A program made the translations under genes and the position numbers. The notes beneath the pieces are model-generated. The model saw only the letters and a program-made list of their open reading frames with translations, was not told the DNA's origin and did no database searches. This document shows, piece by piece, positions 6,858 through 13,190 of a stretch of 13,190 nucleotides of DNA (positions within the stretch are counted from its first letter, which is position 1; each line of letters opens with the position of its first letter). Source of the stretch: Paracoccaceae bacterium (lineage in GTDB: Bacteria > Pseudomonadota > Alphaproteobacteria > Rhodobacterales > Rhodobacteraceae); contig SBFT01000303.1 of NCBI GenBank assembly GCA_006227805.1, forward strand, positions 1 through 13,190, in the 5' to 3' direction.

Positions 6858-8657
6858 ATGACCCAGACTCACCCAAGCGACGAACGCCGTTCGGGATGGC
6901 GCACCATCCGGAAGGTGTCGCCCTATCTCTGGCCTGACGACCAGCCCTGGGTGAAGCGCCGCGTCGTCCTGGCGCTGGTCCTTCTGGTCCTGGCCAAGCT
7001 GGTCGCGGTGGTCACGCCGATCCTCTACAAATGGGCGGTCGATGCGCTGGCGGGCGAGGGCGTGCCTCCCGTCGCACTCGGCGCCGTGGGCCTGACGGTG
7101 GCCTATGGGGGCGCGCGCCTGCTGAACGTGGGCTTCCAGCAATTACGCGACGCGGTCTTCGCCGCCGTCGGCCAGCGCGCGCTGCGGGCGCTGGCGCTGG
7201 AAACCTTCCGGCACATCCACCGCCTGTCGATGCGCTATCACATCACCCGCAAGACGGGCGGTCTGTCGCGCATCATCGAACGCGGCGTGAAGGGCGTGGA
7301 TTTCCTGCTGCGCTTCCTGATCTTCTCGATCGGGCCCCTGATCCTGGAACTGCTGCTGGTGGCGGGCATCCTGACGGTGCTGTTCGACGCCTGGTATCTG
7401 CTGATCGTCGCCGTCACCATCGCGCTCTATGTCTGGTTCACCTTCGCGGTGACCGAATGGCGCGTGAAGCTGCGGCGCGAGATGAACGACCAGGATACCG
7501 ACGCCAACCAGAAGGCCATCGACAGCCTGCTGAACTTCGAGACGGTCAAGTATTTCGGCGCCGAGGAGCGCGAGGCGGCGCGCTATGACCGCGCGATGGA
7601 GGCCTATGGCGTGGCCGCGCTGAAGACGAACTACTCGCTGGCCTTCCTGAATTTCGGCCAGTCCTTCCTGATCACCGGGGGGCTGATCGGCGTCATGGTC
7701 CTGGCCGCGATCGGGGTGCAGGCGGGAACGCTGACGGTGGGCGATTTCGTCATGGTCAACGCCTACATGATCCAGATCACCGTGCCGCTGAACTTCCTGG
7801 GCACGGTCTACCGCGAGATCCGCCAGAGCCTGGTGGACATGGGCGAGATGTTCGACCTGCTGGAACAGCCTTCGGAAGTGTCGGACAGGCCGGGGGCGGC
7901 GGACCTCGTCGTCACCGGCGGGCGCGTGGCGCTGGAAGGCGTGCGCTTCGGCTATGACCCGAACCGCGAGATCCTCAAGGGCGTGGACCTGGTGGCCGAG
8001 CCGGGGCAGATGGTCGCCATCGTCGGGGCCACGGGGTCGGGCAAGTCGACGATCGGGCGGCTTCTGTTCCGCTTCTACGACGTGACGGCGGGGCGGCTGA
8101 CCATCGACGGCCAGGACATCCGCGACGTGACGCAGGCCAGTCTCCATGCCGCGATCGGGGTGGTGCCCCAGGACACCGTGCTCTTCAACGACACGATCCG
8201 ATACAACATCGCCTATGGCCGCGACGGCGCGACCGAGGACGAGATCGTCGCCGCCGCCCGCGCCGCGCAGATCCACGATTTCATCATCTCGCTGCCCGAT
8301 GGATATGACACGACCGTGGGCGAGCGCGGGCTGAAGCTGTCTGGCGGAGAGAAACAGCGCGTGGGCATCGCGCGCACGCTTCTGAAGAACCCGCCGATCC
8401 TGCTTCTGGACGAGGCGACGAGCGCGCTCGACAGCGACACCGAGGCCGAGATCAAGGAGGCGCTGGCCCGTGCGGGCGAGGGGCGGACGGTCCTGACCAT
8501 CGCGCACCGGCTCTCGACCATCGCCGAGGCCGACCAGATCGTGGTGCTGGAGGCGGGCGAGGTGGTGGAACGCGGGCGGCACGACGAGCTTCTGGCGCGG
8601 CAGGGCCGCTATGCCCAGCTGTGGCAGCGCCAGCAGGCCGACGACGAGGCCGCCTGA
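6858..8657 (+). CDS. Atm1/HMT1-type ABC half-transporter (permease-ATPase fusion)
   Basis: A 599-residue ABC exporter half-transporter; two copies should form the inner-membrane pump. The six-helix membrane domain fills residues ~30-330 and the ATPase follows. The ATPase motifs are complete: Walker A GATGSGKST (390-398, K396), Q-loop VVPQDT, signature LSGGE (494-498), Walker B ILLLDE (D518) and switch H550. The membrane domain carries Atm1-family landmarks: NFETVKYFGAEE, and LNFGQS with N265 and Q268, the pair I recall as contacting glutathione in Novosphingobium Atm1. Family members export glutathione-linked compounds: sulfur species for cytosolic Fe-S assembly in mitochondria, metal-glutathione complexes in bacteria. 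The substrate here is inferred. ATG 6858 has AGGA (6849-6852) five bases upstream; the GTG at 6813 gives an atypical leader. It lies 73 bases downstream of the LysM gene and ends in a hairpin-rich convergent spacer. Confidence 0.93.
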   Translation: MTQTHPSDERRSGWRTIRKVSPYLWPDDQPWVKRRVVLALVLLVLAKLVAVVTPILYKWAVDALAGEGVPPVALGAVGLTVAYGGARLLNVGFQQLRDAVFAAVGQRALRALALETFRHIHRLSMRYHITRKTGGLSRIIERGVKGVDFLLRFLIFSIGPLILELLLVAGILTVLFDAWYLLIVAVTIALYVWFTFAVTEWRVKLRREMNDQDTDANQKAIDSLLNFETVKYFGAEEREAARYDRAMEAYGVAALKTNYSLAFLNFGQSFLITGGLIGVMVLAAIGVQAGTLTVGDFVMVNAYMIQITVPLNFLGTVYREIRQSLVDMGEMFDLLEQPSEVSDRPGAADLVVTGGRVALEGVRFGYDPNREILKGVDLVAEPGQMVAIVGATGSGKSTIGRLLFRFYDVTAGRLTIDGQDIRDVTQASLHAAIGVVPQDTVLFNDTIRYNIAYGRDGATEDEIVAAARAAQIHDFIISLPDGYDTTVGERGLKLSGGEKQRVGIARTLLKNPPILLLDEATSALDSDTEAEIKEALARAGEGRTVLTIAHRLSTIAEADQIVVLEAGEVVERGRHDELLARQGRYAQLWQRQQADDEAA

Positions 8658-8663
8658 CGCGAG

Positions 8664-8682
8664 GAGCGGGGCCAGCCCGCTC
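8664..8682. other. Inverted repeat downstream of Atm1-type gene
   Basis: GAGCGGG (8664-8670) and CCCGCTC (8676-8682) form a perfect seven-base stem with a five-base loop, six bases after the transporter stop codon. No T-run follows on either strand. It probably helps end transcription or stabilise the mRNA 3' end. Confidence 0.5.
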
Positions 8683-8683
8683 A

Positions 8684-8697
8684 GGCGCTTACGCGCC
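8684..8697. other. Short hairpin with TTAC loop
   Basis: GGCGC (8684-8688) and GCGCC (8693-8697) pair around a TTAC loop, one base after the preceding inverted repeat. The stem is short and could be chance in this GC-rich sequence, but it belongs to a cluster in the convergent spacer. Confidence 0.35.
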
Positions 8698-8719
8698 ATT
8701 CACCCCCGAGATATGGGTG

Positions 8720-8746
8720 CCGGGGGCCGGGTTCATCCGGCCCCGG
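8720..8746. terminator. GC-rich hairpin between convergent genes, possible bidirectional terminator
   Basis: GGGGCCGG (8723-8730) pairs with CCGGCCCC (8737-8744) across the loop GTTCAT, and two more pairs form if one G (8722) is bulged. It lies six bases beyond the end of the RND gene on one side and 63 bases beyond the transporter stop on the other. There is no T-run, so if it terminates transcription it is not a classic intrinsic site. Confidence 0.45.
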
Positions 8747-8751
8747 CGGCG

Positions 8752-11700
8752 TCATTCCGCGGCCTTGAGGGGCGACGGCGTTCCTCGTGACGGCTCGGGC
8801 GTGGCGACCGGGACCGCGTCATCCTCCCAGATGATCTCGGGCGCGGTCACGGCGCGGGCGGCGCGTTGCAGCATCCAGTCCTGCGCCGCCCGGCTGGCGC
8901 GGCCCTGCGACACACGGGCCAGCGCCCGGGCCGTCCATCTGACATAGGTGCTGATCCAGATGCGCAGAGCCAGCAGCGAGGGCGTCACCACCAGCGTCAG
9001 CACCGTCGCGATGCCGAGGCCGAAGACCACCGCCGTCGCCAGCTGCTTCCACCAGAGCGCGGTGGGGCTGTCGATCGAATAGCCGCCATTGATGAAGTCG
9101 AGGCTGAGGCCGAACATCATGGGCGCGAGGCCCGCCATCGTGGTGATCGTGGTCAGCAGGACCGGGCGGATGCGGTCTTCGGCGGTGCGCACGATGGCCT
9201 CGATGCGCGGCATGTAGCGGGCGTAGTCCTGGTAGGTGTCGATCAGGACGATGTTGTTGTTCACCACGATCCCGGCCAGGGCGACGATCCCGGTCCCGGT
9301 CATGATGATCGAGAAGGGCTGGTTCATCACCATCATCCCGATCAGCACGCCGGTGGTGGACAGGATCACCGCCAGAAGAACCAGGACCGAGTTGTAGAAG
9401 CTGTTGAACTGCGCCAGCAGGATGATGAACATCAGGCCCAGGGCGCCCGCGAAGGCCTTCATCAGGAAGTCGCCCGACTCGGCCTGCTCCTCCTGGTCGC
9501 CGGTCCATTCCCAGCTGACCGAGGCGGGCAGGGGGTTTTCCCGCAACCAGTCGGTCAGCACCGCGATGCGGTCGTTGGCGTTGATCGGAACCGCGCGCGT
9601 TCCGCCCGCCTCGATCGCGGCGGCGATGTCGGCGGGGGCGAGCCCCGGTTCGAGCCGGACCAGCCGATAGCCGGCCGAGGCGCCGGGCAGGCGGATCAGG
9701 CTGTCGGCATCGGCTTCCGCCTCGGGCGTGTCGACGACGCGCACCAGCGCCAGGCGCCGCGTCGCCTCGCCGGTTCCGGTGACCAGCTCGGCGAGGCCCG
9801 CCTCGACATCGGCCTTGACGTCGTAATGGCGCTGCTGGTCGACGCGGTTGATCTTGGCCAGTTTCGCCACCGGTTCGCGCGTGATGAAGTTCGAAAGCGG
9901 CACCAGGCCGTCGCGGGTGCGCACCTTCAGCGTGTCGAGGGTGGACAGGACGCGATCGGCCTGGGGAAGGCGGACGCGGATCTCGATTTCCTCGTCGCTG
10001 GTGTCGACGCGCATCGTGTCCAGCAGGATGCCGCGCGTGACCAGCTGGACCATCGCGCCCACCGTGGCGACGTCCGCGCCGTAGCGGCCCGCCTTCTCGA
10101 CATCGACGTTGATCTGCCAGTCGATGCCGGGCAGGGGCAGCGTATCCTCGATCAGGGTCAGGCCCGGCGTCGCCTCGAACCGGGCGCGCGCAATCCTCGT
10201 GGCTTCGGTCAGGTCGTCCCAGTCGTCGCCCAGGATCCGCAGGTGCACGGGCTTGCCCGAGGCGGGACCCTGTTCCAGGGCCAGGATCTCGGCCTGAAAG
10301 CCCGGCAGCTTCGCGAGTTCGGCGCCAAGCTCCTCGATCACCCGGTCGCCGTCGAAGGTATAGGCGACGACTTCGCGTTCCAGCAGGCCGAAGAACCAGG
10401 TCTCGGTCGTGGTCGGGCGGTCCTCCCAGGGGATGATCTCGAACTGGACCTGGCCCACGGTGTCCTGGGGCTGGGTGCTGCCGGGACCGGCCGTGTCGAG
10501 GCCGCCTTCGCCCGCGAAGGCGAAGACGTTGATGACGGCGGGGTGGGCGCGCACGATCTCCTCGGCCTGGCGCACCATGGCGTCGGCTTCCCAGAGCGAG
10601 ATGTTGCCGCGCGCCCGCACATAGGCCGTGGCCTGCTCGGGCTCGCTTTCCACGAAGAATTCGACGCCGCGGTTGTTCTGGCCGTAGAGCGTGAAGGTCG
10701 TCATCACGCCGAAGGCCACGATCACCAGTGTCACGATCGGCATCACCGGGTTGCCGGCGATCGCCTTGATGAACAGCCCGAAGGCGGTGCGGCGACGGCC
10801 CGCGCGCAGCTTGCGCGGCGCCCGTTCGATCCGGGCGGCATCCAGCGTGATCGACGCCGCGAAGGCGCCCGCGACGAAGAGCGCGGCCCCGAAGAGCGAT
10901 CCGGCCAGAGGCGGCACGCCCTGGGGCAGCAGGTAGGCGGGGTTCAGCACCTGCATCGCCGCCAGGAACATGACGTAGAGCGCGACCGGAACCAGCGCCG
11001 CGCGCACCCACCACGGGGCGGCAGCCCGCAAGGCATCCGCGCTGCGCCCGAACGTCCGGCTCATCCGGCCCGAAACGCCCCCCATCACCGGCAGGTAGAT
11101 CAGCGCCACGACCAGAGAGGCCGACAGCACGAAGATCAGCGTGACCGGCAACATGCCCATGAATTCGCCCGGAACGCCGGGCCAGAACAGCATCGGCAGG
11201 AAGGCGCAGAGCGTCGTCGCGGTGGAACTGACCACGGGCCAGAACATGCGCTGCGCCGCCTCGACATAGGCGTGCATGGGGCCCGTGCCTTCCGCGATGC
11301 GCTTGTCGGCATATTCGACCACGACGATCGCGCCATCGACCAGCATCCCCACCGCCAGGATCAGGCCGAACATCACGATGTTCGAGATCGTCACCCCCAT
11401 CACCGCAAGGAAGGCGAAGCACAGGAAGAACGAGGTCGGGATCGCGAAGCCCACCAGCAGCGCCGCACGGCTGCCCAGAGAGGCGAGCACGACGATCATC
11501 ACCAGCGCCACCGCGGTCAGGACCGAGCCTTCGAGCTGCGAGACCATCGAGCCCACGATGCGGCTCTGGTCGTTCGAGGTGCCGACCAGCACCGCCGCCT
11601 GCAATTCGGCCGGCCACTCGGCCTCGGCCGCGCGCACCGTCTCGCGCACCAGGGCGGCGGTGTCGATGAGGTTGAAGCCCTTGCGCTTGACCACCTGGAG

Positions 11701-12540
11701 CGCGACCGTCGGTTCGCCGTTGAAGCGCGCGGTGCCCTTGCGGTCCTCGAAGGTGAAGCGGATCTCGGCCAGGTCGCCCAGCGTGACGACACGGTCGCCG
11801 TTCGTCTTGACCGGCAGGTCATAGACATCGCGCGGCTCGTCGAAGGACGAGGGGATCTTGACCGAGAAGGTGCCCTGCCGGGTCTCGACCTCGCCCGCGG
11901 CGACCAGCAGGTTGTTGTTCTGCACCACGTTGATCAGTTCCGTCGCGGTGACGTTGTAGGCTTCCAGCCGCAGAGGATCGATGATGACTTCCAGCATCTC
12001 GTCGCGGTTGCCCGCGATCCCGGCCTCGAGCACGGCGTCGAGGCTTTCGAGGTCGTCCTGAAGATCCTTGGCGATGCGCGCCATGGTGCGTTCCGGCACC
12101 GGTCCGGTCAGGTTCACGATGATGATCGGGAATTCCGAGAAGTTGATCTCGTTGACGGAATACTGCTCGGCCCCGTCGGGGAATTTCGCCTGCGCGGCGT
12201 TCATCGCGTCGCGCACGTCGGCCATGATCGCGGTCTTGTCCCAGCCGAACTCGAATTCCAGGGCGACGCCGGCGTAATTCTCGGCCGCGGTCGAGGACAT
12301 CTTCTTCAGACCGTCCAGATCGGCCAGCTCGGTCTCCATCGGCTTGACCAGCAGGCTTTCGCTGTCGACGGCCGAGATGCCGGGAAACTGGACCGACACG
12401 AAGAGGGCCGGGATCTCGATGTCCGGCTCGCCCTCCTTGGGCAGGCTGACATAGGCGTAGCCGCCCGCGATCAGCGACAGCGCGATGAACATCAGGATCA
12501 TCCGCGCCCGGTCCGCGGCCCACTGGACGATACCGGTCAT
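8752..12540 (-). CDS. RND efflux permease (AcrB/HAE-type), enlarged
   Basis: Inner-membrane proton-driven pump of the resistance-nodulation-division family. At 1262 residues it is about 200 longer than AcrB-type pumps. It starts with the usual TM1 (~12-31) followed by LPKEGEPDIE, a variant of the family's F.PE..P motif. Porter halves lie at ~35-335 and ~610-1040; TM clusters lie at ~340-490 and ~1040-1200. TM4 carries GMLVDGAIVVVEY with one Asp (D402) where AcrB has two. The TM10 motif VVNNNIVLID has N1094 where AcrB has Lys940. Between the halves (~500-580) are extra hydrophobic segments ending in a basic stretch, and a ~60-residue polar tail follows the last helix. The start ATG overlaps the adaptor stop (ATGA, 12537-12540), so translation is probably coupled; no good SD precedes it. 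Substrate is unknown (drugs, detergents, lipids or metabolites are all possible), and no outer-membrane partner is in view. Confidence 0.96.
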   Translation of the reverse strand: MTGIVQWAADRARMILMFIALSLIAGGYAYVSLPKEGEPDIEIPALFVSVQFPGISAVDSESLLVKPMETELADLDGLKKMSSTAAENYAGVALEFEFGWDKTAIMADVRDAMNAAQAKFPDGAEQYSVNEINFSEFPIIIVNLTGPVPERTMARIAKDLQDDLESLDAVLEAGIAGNRDEMLEVIIDPLRLEAYNVTATELINVVQNNNLLVAAGEVETRQGTFSVKIPSSFDEPRDVYDLPVKTNGDRVVTLGDLAEIRFTFEDRKGTARFNGEPTVALQVVKRKGFNLIDTAALVRETVRAAEAEWPAELQAAVLVGTSNDQSRIVGSMVSQLEGSVLTAVALVMIVVLASLGSRAALLVGFAIPTSFFLCFAFLAVMGVTISNIVMFGLILAVGMLVDGAIVVVEYADKRIAEGTGPMHAYVEAAQRMFWPVVSSTATTLCAFLPMLFWPGVPGEFMGMLPVTLIFVLSASLVVALIYLPVMGGVSGRMSRTFGRSADALRAAAPWWVRAALVPVALYVMFLAAMQVLNPAYLLPQGVPPLAGSLFGAALFVAGAFAASITLDAARIERAPRKLRAGRRRTAFGLFIKAIAGNPVMPIVTLVIVAFGVMTTFTLYGQNNRGVEFFVESEPEQATAYVRARGNISLWEADAMVRQAEEIVRAHPAVINVFAFAGEGGLDTAGPGSTQPQDTVGQVQFEIIPWEDRPTTTETWFFGLLEREVVAYTFDGDRVIEELGAELAKLPGFQAEILALEQGPASGKPVHLRILGDDWDDLTEATRIARARFEATPGLTLIEDTLPLPGIDWQINVDVEKAGRYGADVATVGAMVQLVTRGILLDTMRVDTSDEEIEIRVRLPQADRVLSTLDTLKVRTRDGLVPLSNFITREPVAKLAKINRVDQQRHYDVKADVEAGLAELVTGTGEATRRLALVRVVDTPEAEADADSLIRLPGASAGYRLVRLEPGLAPADIAAAIEAGGTRAVPINANDRIAVLTDWLRENPLPASVSWEWTGDQEEQAESGDFLMKAFAGALGLMFIILLAQFNSFYNSVLVLLAVILSTTGVLIGMMVMNQPFSIIMTGTGIVALAGIVVNNNIVLIDTYQDYARYMPRIEAIVRTAEDRIRPVLLTTITTMAGLAPMMFGLSLDFINGGYSIDSPTALWWKQLATAVVFGLGIATVLTLVVTPSLLALRIWISTYVRWTARALARVSQGRASRAAQDWMLQRAARAVTAPEIIWEDDAVPVATPEPSRGTPSPLKAAE

Positions 12541-13190
12541 TCCGAGGTCTCGCGGTAGGTGGCCTCGACGCGCACGCCTTCGGCGACGAAGTCCTGGCCC
12601 ACGACGATGACGTCTGCCGCGTCGGGCAGGTCCGTGATCCAGACGCCGTCGGGCGTGTCGCGCAGCAAGGTGACGGGGAGGAACTCGACCAGGCTGTCGG
12701 CACCGACCACGCGCACGCCGAGGCGTCCGTCATTGTTCAGCGTCAGGGCCGATTGCGGCAGAAGATGCGCCCTCTGGCCCGCCGCCGCGATCAGGATCTC
12801 GGCGGTCTGGCCGTCGCGGATGCTGAAGTCGGGATTGGCGACCTCGATCTCGACGCGGAAGGTGCGGGTCGTCTCGTCGGCGGACCGGCTGAGGAAGCTC
12901 ACGCGCCCCCGGACCTCGCGCCCCGAGACGAGCCGCGCGCCCGCGGGCGCCCCGGGTTCCACGCGGTCCACTTCGGTTTCCGCGACGAATGCCACCAGCT
13001 TGATCGGGTCGAGCTGGATCACCGTCGCGCAGAGGCTGCCGGGCTGCATCAGGCTGCCCAGTTCGGCGGTGTCGCTTTCCAGAAGGCCGGCGAAGGGGGC
13101 CGTGATCGACAGCCGGCCGATTTCGGTTTCCGCCGCCGCGACGGCCGCCTGCGCCGCCTGGACCGCCGCTTCGGCCGAGGCGATGCCGCG
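12537..13190 (-). CDS. RND periplasmic adaptor (membrane fusion protein), 5'-truncated by window edge
   Basis: Adaptor subunit that links an RND permease to an outer-membrane channel. The frame stays open to the window end, so the first part (signal peptide or lipid anchor, first lipoyl half and most of the hairpin) lies outside; 217 residues are visible. They begin in an Ala/Gln-rich coiled-coil strand (AAVQAAQAAVAAAETEI), then the second lipoyl half with the hallmark LSITAPFAGLL (about 27-37). A beta-barrel follows (IKLVAFVAETEVDRV, then a TTRTFRVEIEV strand typical of the family), and finally a membrane-proximal domain. The ATG at 13049 is internal. The TGA overlaps the permease ATG in ATGA, giving the usual adaptor-permease order and coupled translation. 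Identification rests on the lipoyl and barrel motifs and on the partner gene. Confidence 0.93.
   Translation of the reverse strand, partial: RGIASAEAAVQAAQAAVAAAETEIGRLSITAPFAGLLESDTAELGSLMQPGSLCATVIQLDPIKLVAFVAETEVDRVEPGAPAGARLVSGREVRGRVSFLSRSADETTRTFRVEIEVANPDFSIRDGQTAEILIAAAGQRAHLLPQSALTLNNDGRLGVRVVGADSLVEFLPVTLLRDTPDGVWITDLPDAADVIVVGQDFVAEGVRVEATYRETSE

Noticed and set aside
5159..6859. A 566-codon open frame on the - strand over the LysM gene
   Set aside because: The Gly/Arg/Leu-rich repetitive product mirrors the Ala/Pro/Glu repeats of the LysM gene, which has a recognisable anchor and LysM domain. It also runs through the LysM-LOG promoter region.
7143..8699. A 518-codon open frame antisense to the ABC transporter
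   Set aside because: Compositional shadow rich in His, Arg and Asp; the + strand has all ABC ATPase motifs intact.
8819..11617. A 932-codon open frame on the - strand in another phase of the RND gene
   Set aside because: Low-complexity Arg/Gly/Ala product without motifs; it is a shadow of the permease coding phase.
8866..12558. A 1230-codon open frame on the + strand antisense to the RND permease
   Set aside because: Its product is rich in His, Arg, Asp and Gln with no domain or membrane pattern, as expected from the complement of a high-GC gene. The opposite strand encodes a complete RND permease.

Overview
The window is a GC-rich, densely coded stretch of ordinary bacterial chromosome. 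Its gene content points to an alphaproteobacterium, most likely of the Rhodobacterales (Rhodobacter/Paracoccus/Roseobacter type): heterotetrameric sarcosine oxidase, an Fe-type superoxide dismutase, an Atm1-type ABC exporter, and GTG/ATG starts with short SD sites. I see no mobile element, tRNA, rRNA or CRISPR array. Nine protein genes are supported, two of them cut by the window edges.

Layout. (1) Positions 3-2994 on the + strand hold the 3' part of soxA and all of soxG, encoding the alpha and gamma subunits of sarcosine oxidase and overlapping by 8 bases; soxB and soxD would be expected upstream of the window. (2) sodB (3077-3676) follows after 82 bases that hold a plausible promoter, and it ends in a clear rho-independent terminator. 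(3) 3832-4575 encodes a three-helix membrane protein with a cytoplasmic cyclic-nucleotide-binding domain that resembles the animal Popeye (POPDC) proteins along its whole length; this is the most interesting gene here. (4) A LOG-family nucleotide 5'-monophosphate phosphoribohydrolase lies convergent to it on the - strand (4596-5147). (5) Diverging from that gene are a membrane-anchored LysM protein with two Ig-like modules and long Ala/Pro/Glu/Thr-rich linkers, then an Atm1-type ABC half-transporter (6858-8657). (6) A 94-base convergent spacer packed with inverted repeats separates these from an RND efflux pair on the - strand: the inner-membrane permease (8752-12540) and its upstream periplasmic adaptor (12537 to the window end), joined by an ATGA overlap.

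How they work together. SoxA/SoxG serve C1 and methylamine/betaine catabolism: sarcosine to glycine, with one-carbon transfer to tetrahydrofolate and release of H2O2. SodB is a neighbouring oxidative-stress enzyme with its own transcription signals. The LysM protein and Atm1 exporter may form one short + strand unit. The RND permease and adaptor are two parts of a tripartite pump; no outer-membrane channel gene is in view. The permease is larger than usual, with extra hydrophobic segments in its middle and only part of the AcrB proton-relay residues.
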